64,000 bases of DNA from NCBI GenBank assembly GCA_037176705.1, contig CM073887.1, positions 44,268,001-44,332,000 of the forward strand, in the 5' to 3' direction. The position numbers were made by a program, and so were the translations under genes. Source of the stretch: Molossus alvarezi. Lineage: Eukaryota > Chordata > Mammalia > Chiroptera > Molossidae. Shown here piece by piece: positions 21,761 to 33,533 of this stretch. The notes under the pieces were generated by a model that was not told the DNA's origin, made no database searches, and was given only the letters and a program-made list of their open reading frames with translations. The stretch's first letter is position 1. Each line of letters begins with the position of its first letter.

Positions 21761-24700
21761 TGTGGTGTGTGACAGACAGGGGCTTAGAAATGCGAACGGA
21801 CTCAGGGAGAGAAACCAAAGCTGATTCTGTGCAAGCACTGAGTGCGGGGGGAGAAGGGGGTGCCTCTGAGCGCATTGCGGAGTGCTTCTGTGTGCATATT
21901 TTTCTCTAGGCTTGGGGTGCATTGTACGCGGGTGGACACCTTTCTCCGTGGCTGTGATTTTGTTCTGGGCTTAGCTTTTGGTTTGCTCTTTTAAAGAATA
22001 ATCTGGCATCCAGAAGACTGGCAGATTGTGCCAGGGCTTGGACTGTGGGTATATTGTGTTCCGCTTGAGGTTTGGGGGGAGGGAGGTAGCCAGTTGGAAG
22101 GGAGGGGGGAGATATTTGTCACCCTTTGCTGTAGAGCTGTGGGCACCTGACAAGCTTAAGGGAGCCATTGGGATGTTCAGGGAAGAAGGAACAAATTCCT
22201 GGCGGGTTCACAGGCTCCATCAGGGCTGAAAGCATGGCCTGGGCTCTCGGGAGCATCTCACTTCCTCCTTGTGGCTGTAATTGCAGTTTTAGGCAGAGAT
22301 CCAAGAGATGCAGAGGAAGGGAGAGGCGCAGTAACCTACATGTACCAAAGGAGGAGGCGTTGCATTTCTTTTAAAATCCTAACAGAAGGAAAACAGAATG
22401 TGTACAAGTGAGGGTCTGAGCAAAGGTTATTTTGAAAGAAAACATCAGGGAATGCAAAGGGTCAGCCCTCCCTCATCCTGAAGAACCTGCTTCCCAAATG
22501 GGGCCTTCCCATCACTGGACCTAGAGAAGCAGCTGGTCCTAGAGACAGACCCCCTTCACACTGCACAGTGAAAACCCTATCCCATCTCCTGCTCTGAATG
22601 AACTCCCAAGCTGCAGTGGATGGTGGCAAGACCTAAACTCGTTAATTCTGGTGTAGAAAATGGAGGAGGGGCAGTTCCCTGCAGAGAAAGGAGGCCAAGA
22701 GCTGGATCTTCCTACCCAGGAAGTGTGCTGCATCCCCACCCCGCCCCCACCCCCAGCAGAGGCCTGTCTTTGCAAGGCCAAGGCCATAAGGATGCTTAGG
22801 ATACTACTTTGAATCTTTACACAGTAATCAAGGCCTAAAAGAGTCTCCGTTGTAGCTCACAGAGGAGCTCTTTCCTCTCCAAAGCTTCAGTCTAACCCAC
22901 TGAATAAATAATATTCAAGGATACCCTACCCTCATCTCTCAAATATTTACTGAGTACCTACCATGTGCCAATCATTGTGTAATTATTATTTCTTAGGTTC
23001 TTCCTTTGCCCTCCTAAGGGGGTATCTGGAGTCAGGTGAGGTTAAGTGTGGTGCTGTACCCCCATCTAGACATTTCCAGAACCTTCTCTGGGTCTGCAGA
23101 AATGTGCCACAAACTGTTTACTCCTGCAGAGAAGGCTGCAGTTCACATCATGCAAACTAGGGTGGTGCCGATCCTCAAGCCCCAGAAGGCAAGCTTAGCT
23201 GGAGGACAGAAGAGAGCAGCTCACTGGCCCTTGAGCCTTAGCCAGGGTTGTCTTATGAAGCCCTGGCAGCCACTGCCTTAAAAATAGGCATCCCCCCAAA
23301 CAGTGCCTCCTTGGGGTGTAATTCCCCGGGCCTCTCCCCTCCCTCCTCACTGAGAGGCTGCTGTTAAGGTTCTGCAGGGCATGGTTTAAGCCTCTGATGA
23401 ACAACCCCTTGCCCCTCTGTTGTCCACATTAGTGAGCCTTGTATCCATAATTGCTTTCCCGTAATTCCATCAGACATGGCTGCACCCTTCGCTGATGTGC
23501 CTGCCCAAGTAATGCCCCTTTTAGATGGAAACCGAACATACTTCTCCCTGAGAGCTTAAACCACAGGCACCATGGACAAGACCTGCCAGGGTCTGCTGCC
23601 AGCAATCTACAAATGGGAGGGGCGTATTTTTATTACTTATGTAAACTCTTGTTTCAGAAAGCTTTAATGTGTGGGGATTGTCCTATGTTCACCAGGTCTC
23701 ATTATACAATGTGTTTTTATGTGGGGCTTTAATGGCTGAAAATGGCAGAGATGAATGTACCACTCTGCCCCCTCTGTAATTTCAAGGCCCCTTTTGTGTT
23801 CACCAAACAGAGGTACTGAAGTGAAGGTCAGTCCTGGTTTCTTCCTGTCCTCTATTTGGGGCCTGTTTATGATCAGCAATATTTATATAAGAGACTTGAA
23901 GATTTCTGCTTTTTCCAGGCATTTAACTCTCAACATCATCTTCTTCCCTACCTATCTATTTGAGCTCCTTTAGTTACATCTTATGATAAATGAAAGGGGA
24001 AATACATGCTTTATTCCATGTAGAACATCTCTGAGGCAGATTGGGGAGAATATGCTAAGAAGGCCCCTATCAGCTCACACACACTACCATCATTATGGTC
24101 CTCGTGATGTTTCTCAAAGTGAAAATACCAGATACTTTAAAATGGATTTAGTAATGTATTAAAGTAAAAAGTGGTAATATTCTTCTTTCCCCTGCCAGAG
24201 ACGGCCCAGGCCCAGATCTCTGTTTAAGCAGAAAGGAAATTGATCAAAGGCAAAGGTAAATTCCTCTATCACTTCTGTCACCAAAGGGGTGGAAAGGGTG
24301 GGTTGGGGTGGAGGGACAGTTACTGTGAACTCTGGAGGATCCTTAGCCAGAGAAATAAGTATTTGGCAGAGGGGTGATTTCTCAGCAGGCATATGCTTAC
24401 ATACACACATACATACATTTTTTTTGCATAACCATATCCGTTGCTAATATTTACAAAAAAGCATTTAACCACACATACATACACAAATCCATCCATCTAT
24501 ACTGTCTCCACAGGGAGATAAATTTTCTCTTTCCCACTACTGAACTTACATAATACCCTCCCCCCCCCCCTTGTTCCAACCTGAGAACGGAGTTCTCTGG
24601 GGGCAGCTGCAAAGCATTCTCCCTAGGACAGATGGAGCCTCCCTCCTCTACTCTGTGGGTGGTTTCAGAGCCCCATGAGTCAACATGAGCTGAGGGTTGT

Positions 24701-25370
24701 GCTGGAGGCTTGGCTGGCTGATTCACGGTGATGAGTATGTCAATAATAACAATTATGAGAATTGTGATACCTAATAAAGATTTTTTTTTCCTTCCAAATC
24801 CCATCTACAATTCTTTCGTTTGAGTGTTTCTGCCAAGTCTTACTCAATTTGACTTCAATTTTAGAATATATAGATTTAATATTAAATTGCCTCTCCAGTG
24901 TAGACACAGAACAAGAGAAAGGACTGAAAGTGGGATTTATTGGAGTCAATGTGTGCTGTACTGTGCCATGGAATTCGGGTCTGCCAGAGGCCTGGAGAGT
25001 TAGTCACCAAATTTAGATGGCCTGGAAAAAAAGCAGGCCTTATTGAGAGCAAGGAATGTTCCAGGTCAGAAAGGAAGTGTCAGCAATTCTCAATAGGGTC
25101 ACCTTTTCATTTTCTTATCCTTCTCTCTTTTGTCTTAAAGTGGAAATGTTACCCAAAAAATGAGGACCTGGGTCATGCTGCATTGAATAAGCTCAAAAAA
25201 TCTCCAGGATCATAATGGGTTTTCTCTCCAAATTAAAGTGGGGGATGTTGATTTAAAATTAAAATTCAATCTATTTGTTTCTTAACCATAGGACCTAGGA
25301 GACAGTATTTTCTATATAAGTTCCATTTGCTACTTCGTATGATGTTTTTAAGGAGGTTGACGGTAGAGAG
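21761..25370. other. Repeat-poor stretch downstream of mir-124-1
   Basis: No SINE, L1 or protein gene seen. A MIR-like scrap lies at about 22935-22990 (AAATATTTACTGAGTACC...ATGTGCCAA). A CAG|GTGAGG donor-like site is at 23035/23036, and CAGGCCT-type patches occur, but I cannot assign exons. The host transcript probably runs through part of this region. Confidence 0.35.
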
Positions 25371-26660
25371 CAGTGTTTGGGTCCTGCCCCTGCGGCAGGG
25401 TGCCTAGCCTTGCCACCCACCCAGCCCTCCATCCGGCTCCCAGGCTTTCCAGTGACCCACTTTCCAATGCGCATAAGGCTTTTTCTCTTTTTTCCTCCTA
25501 ATGCCTCGAGACATCTAAATTGAGCAAAATGAAGATGAACAGGCGCTGACTTCCCTTTTCTTTTTAGCTCCTGTTTTCCCAACTTTGATTTATTTTTTCT
25601 TGCCCGAATCAAAAACTTGGGTCTTCCCGCATTTCTCAAAGCTCCAGACTGGGTGGAGCTCAGAGGTACAGGGTGCCCTTGGACACCGGGCCACCAATGG
25701 AAGGGACAGTCCTGGGAGAGTCCACCTTCCCTTCCCGCACATCTCGGTTCCCCCAATTTCACTTTAGCGCCCAATAATCACCGACAACCAAAGTTAGAGA
25801 CCATTGGGTAATCGGGGTAGGAATGGGGGGCGGGCGGTGGGCAGGGCAGGGGGTGCATCTTCGGCTTCGAAGAATATCGAGCGGAACCAAAGGCCTTGTT
25901 GGAAAGAAATGTGCTCGGGAGCCGCAGGCCTCCGCCCAGAGGCCGCGCCCTCCCCGCTCGCCCCGCAGCGCGTCCGGCCTCTGCACCGGAGGGCAGGTCG
26001 CCCAGGACCGGCCGTCCCTCTCCGCTCCTCCCCTTTTGGGCCTTCTCGTCCACAACAGGACCTGTGGCCTAGAGGATATCACCCCACACCCTGAGAAAGC
26101 CTCCGAATGTGCGAGAAAATAGGCCGGTCCCAGGGCCCACGAGAGAGAAGGTAGGGAAGGATTACGAGCCACGGAAGAGTCACTTCTCGGCCACTCCCTT
26201 GGCTCTCCACCAGCAGATCTTAAGGGTGAAAGCACTTTAGTGGTGGTTTGGGGGCGAGGGGGAGGGAGGAGGACTTTTCGCTGTGGTGCATCCTCCCTGA
26301 CTCCCCTTTATTTAGGCCACCTAGCCTCCTCCGAACCGGCGGCGGCGACAGGGCCACGGCGCCAGGGCCTCTGTCCCTGGGACCCAGCAGTCCACCGCCC
26401 CCAGCAACAATCCTTCCCCACCCCTGCAACACTCTAAAGAAGCCGAACTTCACATTCCTCCACCCAGAAGGAGATGACACGTATCTCCTTCAGTCAACGC
26501 TGGTCCCAGATCCTACGCCTGAGGGGATGGCGCCGCTTGAAAGCCGGTTTGAAAGAGAGGACCAGACATGCTCGGTCTGCGTTCCTGAACCTCCAAACCC
26601 CAGCTCCTGTCCCAGGCCGAAAATGCTGCGGCCGCTCGGACACGGTCTCTGTTTAAAATA
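25370..26660. promoter_or_regulatory. Second CpG-rich domain, about 4 kb downstream of mir-124-1
   Basis: CpG-dense at about 25910-26050, 26300-26410 and 26500-26640. Overlapping frames of up to 159 codons occur on both strands here; none shows a domain, and their mutual overlap argues for composition only. It could be a promoter for an antisense or downstream noncoding transcript, or a further exon region of the host gene. Confidence 0.5.
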
Positions 26661-29030
26661 ATTCAGTTCCTTCTTTTCCCTCCTCTGCTGGGCCCACCAG
26701 GGTGCAGTTAGTGATGTAAGGCTCGTTTAGCTTAACAGGCCAGTGCCCTGAAATAACCTTCAGAACCTGGGTCTCAAGGTCATGTGCCCCAGGAAGGGGT
26801 GCCGGTTGGCCTCTTGAGGCCAAAGGTCAGGATCAGAAAGTGCCCCACAAAGGTCGTGCCACAAAAGCTTTTGACCTACAGGAAAGTGCACCTGGACTTT
26901 TCAGGGGGTTCGCCTCAGCCCACTCCCACATTTACACAGATTAAGGTGGCGATATTTATTCCCATTTAATTGAGACACTGGTTTAATTTCAGATTGCTCC
27001 AGCTTAAGGCCCAACGGGGTTTTCTGCAGCTCTTTTCCCCAGTGCCTCTAGAGAAACTAATTGCTGTTAATATCCAATTTTGGGCTTTATTATTCGTTAG
27101 CCAATTATGGATCCCATAGCCCAGGCCCCTTGCTGCTTACTGCCTCTGCTGGAATCAGCTAACACTGCCTGGCTTCAGCCTTCTTCCTGTGCCTCTGTTC
27201 TCTGGGCACATCAGTCATTTTGTTTGTTTGTCCCAGCACTTAGCCCAGTTGGGGGGTTGGGGATACTTTCAGGCTTTTTCCCCCTTTTCAGAGCAATTTC
27301 TTCTTGGCAGTTGAAGTAAATAATTCCCACTTTTTAAAAAAAGAAAATTTAAGTGTTTTCACTCTCTCTTCACCCCCTCTGGGCTTTCATTTTCTGGAGC
27401 CATTTTTGGAACAGCATTTCTCAAGCAGAAGAAAGCAAGGTGCTTCAGCCGCGGAGGTCTCCCCCTCCCCACTCTCCTGTTCATCTCCTCGGGAGCCTGG
27501 CCACAGCCCCACTGAAAGCTACTGCATCTATAACACCATCGATTCCAGCAGAGTGCTCAGACGGAAGTCACGGCACATTTCAAGGAGGGAAACTTGAAAA
27601 AGCCATTTGGGAAAGGCACCATCTTCAGAGATGAGGAGGGAGCTTTTGTCTCCTCCCACAGATGCCCTGGAAACCCATCCTCTTTTACTTCCCTTCCATG
27701 TGCAGAGCTGATGCAATTGGGGGCAAGAGCCTTTTTTTTTTTTTTTAAGTGTTTTTTTGCCTCATTTTATTCGTGTGCTCTGAGTTCATTGATACACAGA
27801 AGCAAGTTCTTCCCCTTCTTGGTTCTCAGAGAAACAGGAAAATAAAAGTAAAAATCATCAAGACAGCAGGAAGGTTTTTCTTTGTTTTCCCTTCTTCCCA
27901 CATTTTGAAATAATGCTTAAATGTTCTAACGCGGTCTTATTTATCTCTAGCAATTCTATAGCAACCTGCATAGTGTCAGCCTCCGAATCAAATGGAGAGA
28001 AAACAAAATGTCAGGGCAGCTGGCTTTGGCTGAGGCCTCCCACAGCCACCTGGAGGCCTGGCCCCTTCGACTGAACCAGAGGAGGCTTTCATCAGAGCCC
28101 AGGAATGCTAGGGTCGGGTTTTTCCTTGGGGGGAAGTAGGAGTGAGTGTTATATAGGGCTGGGACATTGTTAGAAAGGTGCCTTACACATAAGGCTCAAG
28201 TAATACCACCCAAATTGGATATGATTGAATTAATAGCAGCTGTCCCTCTGCTTTTCCTGCAGAAAAGCTACAATTATGCATTCAGGCCTCAGGAAAGGAA
28301 GGGGCTTACAAGTGTTTCTGGTTCATCCCCTAGCCTCGGCCCTGCTTCACTCATCCAGATGTATGGAGTTTGATTTTCAAATAGTTCAACACACACACTC
28401 ATCCCAGACATATATTCAAAGAGTTAAAAAAAAAAAAACAGAAACCTTTTTTTAGAACCCTGCTGTCTTCCTTGCGGAGCACTTCTTTTACTTTCTAATG
28501 ACTCTTCTACTCAACTCTCTTCCTTCATCACCCCCAACTCACATCTCACCCAAGGTCTTCCCCACTGTGGTATGCCCTAAATAAATAAATAATACATCTC
28601 TATTTCCTTCTACTCTCCTCCCCCAGCCCCTTGGAAACCTCTGTATTCTCAACGATCAAGAGATGTTGGGAGAAAAGCAGTGAGGTTAAACCATTTCACA
28701 CGAATGTGTGATTTGCCAAGTCTCTTAACTTTCCCGGGCATATTTACATTTTAGAAGAGGCGTTTACATAACAACTGAAATCTAACTGTAGGAGTTTCTT
28801 GTAAAAGCATCCCAAAATGGGAGGGCAGAAGTTTTGGGGTGAGGATAGTGTCATTACCCCTTTTTCCCCAGACACACCAATTCTCCAAATACATAGATAT
28901 GACATAATTAATGAGAAAATATTTATTTCAAAAGCCCCAAATGAGTCCTTACTGCTCCCTCTCCAAGCTCCGACACTTTATTAATCCCACTTGAATGCAG
29001 GTAGGAGCACCCTCAGCCTTTAACAGAGAC
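26661..29030. other. Unique stretch, right edge of the repeat-poor block
   Basis: No young repeats and no recognisable gene. AATAAA polyadenylation-type signals occur (for example 27840-27845 and 28580-28590), but I cannot link one to a transcript. Confidence 0.3.
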
Positions 29031-29035
29031 ACCTT

Positions 29036-29260
29036 GCCCTGGCCGATTTAGCTCAGCAGTTAGAGCATTGGCCTACGGACCAGAGAGTCCTGGGTTCGGT
29101 CCCCGCTAAGGGCGCATACCTCAGTTTAGGTTCCTCCCGGATTCCAACTTGTGGGTGGTAACCAGTCGATGTGTCTCTCTCTCTTCCTCCCTCCCGCTGT
29201 ATCTGAAGATAAATGCAAAAAATGTCCTCGGGTAAGGATAAAAAACAAACAAACAAAAAA
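29036..29260 (+). repeat. VES SINE, form B, shortened body
   Basis: Head with the GGACCAGAGAGTCC variant of the anticodon region, the same variant as in the short head-only SINEs at 33330 and 50592. The tail is AATGTCCTCGGGTAAGGATA followed by an (AAAC)n run. The GAAGATAAATGCAAAA segment replaces the usual GAACAAAAAATGG. First SINE to the right of the repeat-poor block. Confidence 0.85.
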
Positions 29261-30180
29261 GAACAGACCTGGGTGTTGTTGTTTTTTTGCTTATCGGTCT
29301 AGGTCAAAGGCCACTACACTTAAAACCAGCCTTTTCATGTCACTTTGCATAATTGTGAATTCTGATGTCACTATTCCATGAATCACAATTAATTATTGGA
29401 TTAAATACTGAACTATGTGATACAGTGAGCCCACATCAGTCCCGTAACCCAAAGTAAACTCAAAGGATTTCAAGGCAAATTGGGGCTTGGGCAGAGCCTG
29501 GCTTTGCCATGTTCCAGGTTGGTTTTGTTCACTCTCCTCTCCCTAGTCAGCCCTTTCCTTGTTTAACCGGAGCTCCCTCATCTCCTTGACACCCTGACTG
29601 TGTCACATTCCCACAGGGCAGCTATTTTGTGAACAATGGCAAATCCAGACCCAGAGCAAGTTCTTGTGTGGCCAGAAGAGAACAGTTGTGACTTTTTTAG
29701 TGATTGTGAGGTCAACACATACTGTAACTGCCTTTCTGGCTTCCCACCAGCCCGTTAGAAGACTTGGACTTGGCAAATGTTAATCATCTCTCCCATCTCC
29801 CTACCCTTCCCCTTCTCCTTCAGCATCTTGCCGCCTTCATGTGGACGATTAATCAATAGCAACAGCATTGCGTGAGAGGTTGGGACCTGGTCTGCTGCCA
29901 GCCCATACTGCACCCCCATTGTGTTAAACCTGTCTTACTCAATTCCTGAATCACTCATCATACTATTGACTAAAAACTATCTGAGACAGCATGTGGGGCA
30001 GCTAGGGAAATCATTTAGTGTGATCCCAGCGCCTCTCAGAAGTCTGGAGGGACTTGGTCTCTTCATTTTCTGAGGCTTCTGGACATTAAAATTTTTTTAA
30101 ATGCCAAAGACAGGTTATGTGCTTATAGTGAAGAATTTGAAAATATATGATTAATATCTGCTTTCAGTTCTCTTTGTATA
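29261..30180. other. Unique intergenic stretch
   Basis: Nothing recognised apart from ordinary noncoding sequence. Confidence 0.3.
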
Positions 30181-30185
30181 CCTAT

Positions 30186-30187
<2 letters not shown>

Positions 30188-30229
<42 letters not shown>
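30188..30229. repeat. (TA)n microsatellite
   Basis: An uninterrupted TA run of about 20 units. The open frame starting at 30184 reads through it and is not a gene. Confidence 0.9.
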
Positions 30230-30232
<3 letters not shown>

Positions 30233-30284
30233 CAGAAGGTCTACATGTAAGGCCTTTTGTTGTTTTTTCTTTTCACTTGGTAAA

Positions 30285-30465
30285 GCCAATGTACATCGTC
30301 CCATCCTTTTTTATTAAATTCAATACTATTTTGTATTACTTTCAAGTGTACAGTACAGTGGTTAGACAATCATGTACTTTACAAAGTGTTCCCCCTTCCA
30401 ATATTTTCAGTATCCACCTGGCACTATATATAGTCATTACAATATTATTGTATACGAGGCCTTTC
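30285..30465. repeat. L1-derived fragment
   Basis: TTTCAAGTGTACAGTACAGTGGTTAGACAATCATG followed by TTACAATATTATTG (written here in parts: GTGTACAGTACAGTGG at about 30346, TCATTACAATATTATTG at about 30434) resembles a segment common in the 3' regions of mammalian L1. Orientation not assigned. Confidence 0.4.
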
Positions 30466-30524
30466 ATGATCCTGGCACCCAGGCTGAAGGCCTGTATGCT
30501 CAACTTATTTCCCAGTCCCCCAAG

Positions 30525-31265
30525 AGAGCATAGTATAGTGTGTGTGGCTGCAAACTGGCATTACATTGCCTCTTGGCTGCACAAGTAGGCTATGTGACTT
30601 TGGGTAACCTCTCTGAGCATCCTCTGTTAAAAGGAGATGCTGATAATAATATTATCTACTTCAGAGAGTGGTTGTCAAAATTAAATTAGATAGTGCATGT
30701 TGAAATGTTTAGTGTAGCACAAAGCATTGTTCCATAGAACTATAATGTAAGCATACATGGAATTGTAAATTCTCGAGTAGCCATGTTTTAACAAGTAAAA
30801 AATAATGTGACATTAATTTCAATCATGTTTTATTTTACCTAATACATATAACCCAAAATAATATTTCAATATTTAATTAATATAAAAAATTTTAATAAGA
30901 TGCTTAATATTTTTATCCATACTAAATCTTTAAAATCTAATGTGTATCTTACACTTAACATGCTTCCCAATGCAGATGCTAAACTTTCATCAGAAACACT
31001 TGCTTTGCATTTAGATTTTATAAAATGTATAGTTGAAGAGGTACATTTATATACCCAAGTTAGTTTTAACTCTTCTTAAATATTTTCTAATAACTTAATA
31101 AAGTATCTGCTTTTAAGCTTAAATGAAAGTGTCTGTTCTTTGGTTGCAGTAGCCACATTTCAAGTGCTCAATAGCCAAACGTAGCTTGTAGCTACCACAT
31201 CAGACAATGCAGGTGTTAGCATAATACCTGGCATACAGTAAGTGTTCAATAAACGCCCACTAGCC
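30525..31265 (+). repeat. MIR relic split by a hAT element
   Basis: MIR core at 30525-30720 (CTATGTGACTTTGGGTAACC, ATAATAATATTATCTAC) and MIR 3' end at about 31213-31258 (ATACCTGGCATACAGTAAG...CAATAAACG). The two halves fit together once the MER5-like element between them is removed, with GTGTAGCA and GTGTTAGCA at the joints, the 8-bp type of duplication that hAT transposons make. Confidence 0.6.
30722..31212. mobile_element. MER5-like nonautonomous hAT-Charlie element
   Basis: The right part, AGCCACATTTCAAGTGCTCA followed by TAGCTTGTAGCTACCACATCAGACAATGCAGG, matches the well-known MER5 terminal region. The left end, AGCATTGTTCCATAGAAC, is the other terminal inverted repeat, diverged. No transposase. 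Confidence 0.55.
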
Positions 31266-31769
31266 ATTACTCTCAAGGTCCCATCCCTCTCGAAACACAG
31301 AGAATGGCTCCTTCTCTTCCCTCAGACTCCAAATCAGAGGCCAGGCCTGTCATTTGCTGCTCACACGGCCTGTGAGATGAGCCCAGGCCCAGCATCTCCA
31401 GGGCCTCTTTGGGTACAGTTTTTCTAGTTACTGATGGGGCCACTTGCCAGGAACATCTTCCTGACTTTCCCACTGTGGTTCTGGGAAGCCTTTGGGAGTC
31501 TAAAGACTATTTTGCTACGTGCATGTGTGTAACAAGTGGGGACAGCAAGGCTTTTGTGGAGGGTTATTCTTAGAAACAAGAACTTGGTACATCTGGGCAG
31601 CAGAAATGACAGGACTAACATGGTCACACTAGTGACTGACATTTGTTCCTATTCACAGGCCAAATTGTACATGGAAAAATGTAGGAAAGAGTGTGGGGCA
31701 TGTTCCTAAATTTAATTCTGTGCTAATTTCTCATATTGTTCATTACAAATCTTCTCAGCTTCCTCATAT

Positions 31770-32130
31770 TCATTTTTCTAGCAATTTTTATTGAAATCTT
31801 GCTGTGTGTGAAATGTAGATGATAGCTAGGAAGGATTTCCAGATACATAAGACTCACTCACTCCCTGCCCTCAATAATTCTACAGTCCAGTGGCAAAATA
31901 AGACATACATAAGTAGTTATGACAAAGTTATGTGATTGGTGCCATACAAGAAAGACAGCAAACTGCTAGGAGAGGTCAAATGAAAGATGTGTTTTCCAAT
32001 GAGAGGGTTAGGGAAACTTTAAGAGGCAGATGGGAGGGATGTGGGGGTGGGAGATGAATCCTCTATAGTAAGATTAGCATGAGTCCCATCCCAGGGCTGA
32101 GGAAGGTTGGCAAGACTATGCCTAGGTATA
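31770..32130 (-). repeat. Ancient repeat, L2/MIR-like
   Basis: ATTTTTATTGAAATCTTGCTGTG, then CCCTGCCCTCAATAATTCTACAGTCCAGTGG (in parts, 31775-31895) follow the order of an old LINE2-type repeat often seen in reverse. Family not certain. Confidence 0.35.
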
Positions 32131-32159
32131 ATGACAGTATATCATACAGAAAGTTCAGG

Positions 32160-32900
32160 ACCAGATTGCATGTGGGAATTGCTGGATCATATAGTTAGTG
32201 TCTTAGTCAGCTCTGGCTGCCATAACAAAATACTGCAGAATGGCTGGCTGACTTAAACAACAGAAATTTATGTCTTCATAGTTCTGGAGGCTGGAAGTTC
32301 AAGATCAGGGTACCAGCCTAGCTGGGTTCTGGTAAAAGCTCTCTTCCTGGCTTGCAGATGGCTGCTTTCTTTTTATGTCTTCACATGCCAGAGAGAGAGT
32401 TGTAGAGGGGGCTCTGGTCTTTCCTTATAAGGGCAATCATAACGGCCTCACCCTCATCTAAACCTAATCACCTGCCAAATGCCATTTGTCATTTCTAAAT
32501 ACCATTACATTGGGGGTTATGGCTTTAACATAGAAATTTGGGGTAGGGGGTGTGCATAGCACATAGTAATTCAATTTTTAATTTTTTGTGAAATCACCGT
32601 AGTGTTTTCCATAGCGATTGAACTGTTTTACATTCCTACCAACAGTGCACAAGGGTTCCAATTTCTTCACAACCTCACCAACACTTATTTTCTGTTACTA
32701 CATTTTCTTTTATACCAGTCATCCTAATGTATATAAGGTGGCACCTCACTATGCTTTGAATTGCATTTCCTTTATAACTAATGATGTTGAGCACCTTTTC
32801 ACGTGCTTGTTGGCCATTTGTGTATCTTCTTTGAAGAAATATCCATTCAAGTCCTTTGCCCATTTTGGGGTTGTTTATTCATTGTTGTTATTGTTGTGAC
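32160..32900 (-). repeat. Old L1 fragment, split by an LTR
   Basis: GCTGGATCATATAG at 32181 and, after the LTR, TTTTCCATAGCGATTGAAC, ACATTCCTACCAACAGTGCAC and GATGTTGAGCACCTTTTCACG are reversed L1 ORF2/3' motifs in the correct order. No open frame remains. Both parts join when the MLT1A-like LTR is removed. Confidence 0.65.
32199..32563 (-). repeat. MLT1A-like solo LTR (MaLR)
   Basis: Begins TGTCTTAGTCAG and continues GGCTGCCATAACAAAATAC, AACAACAGAAATTTATG, GTTCTGGAGGCTGG, CTTATAAGGGCAATCATAACGG and ATTGGGGGTTATGGC, which is MLT1A in reverse. Inserted in the L1 around it. No internal MaLR sequence next to it. Confidence 0.65.
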
Positions 32901-33329
32901 AATCATCATTTTGGCAAGTCTGAGGAAGTTCTGACCGATGGAGTGGAATCAGCAGTCCCTTATCCACTGAATAAAGTCTTACCATCCTAAGTCTAGTATC
33001 AGGTAAGTGCCTTAATCACCTGCATGTCCACTGATCATCATGTGTCTCCGGGCGGTCTGTACTTAAATCCTCATACCTTCCTCCTTGGTTGGGTCTCTAC
33101 AACCCCTTACTACATCTTGTTAGCCTCCAAATTTTGAGAGCTAGGCTTGAACTCTGGAGGGGGTCCGATGAAGGATTTAAAATAGCAGTACATTCACATC
33201 CCTAACCCTGACTCTTGCATATTATTCAGAACTCTGATGATTTCAAGTATCGGAAACCCAATGTGAACCAGCTTTAAAATGAAGGGGAATTTACTGTCTC
33301 ATGGAACCCTGTACAAGAATCTAGTTGCA

Positions 33330-33454
33330 GCCCTGGCCGGTTTGGCTCAGCGGTTGGAGCGTCGGCCTGTGGACCAGAGAGTCCCCGGTTCAGTTCCCGC
33401 TAGGGGCATGTACCAAAAAATAAAATAAAGTTAACAATATTTAAAAAAAAAAAA
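33330..33454 (+). repeat. Head-only short SINE (85-nt body plus A-rich tail)
   Basis: An 85-nt tRNA-like head (33330-33414) with A box (TGGCTCAGCGGTTGGAGC) and B box (CGGTTCAGTTCCC) stops at GGGCATGTACC and passes straight into a 40-base A-rich tail. There is none of the VES body. Flanked by a perfect 12-bp duplication, AATCTAGTTGCA (33318-33329, 33455-33466). Compare the copies at 50592 and 61215. Confidence 0.85.
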
Positions 33455-33533
33455 AATCTAGTTGCAATTCCAGAACAACTGGAACTCAAACATCTTTCGC
33501 TGAGTCTCCCATCTCTGCTCCTCTCTGCACATA

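Noticed and set aside
20749..21922. Open frames of 159-163 codons on both strands over the host-gene core
   Set aside because: They overlap each other, the candidate intron and the microRNA. The composition follows pyrimidine and CpG content. The locus is known as noncoding in human and mouse.
25295..26661. Frames of 137-159 codons in the second CpG-rich domain
   Set aside because: Mutually overlapping on both strands and no recognisable domain or splice context.
16000..27000. A canonical RE1 (REST/NRSF) site near MIR124-1, expected from known REST control of miR-124 genes
   Set aside because: I scanned for TTCAGCACC-NN-GGACAG in both orientations. Only half-sites were found (for example CGGACAGCGG at about 20884-20893). 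A matrix scan could decide, but I cannot claim a site by eye.
30184..30588. 134-codon frame beginning with Ile-Tyr repeats
   Set aside because: Reads through a (TA)n microsatellite into L1-derived sequence; not a gene.
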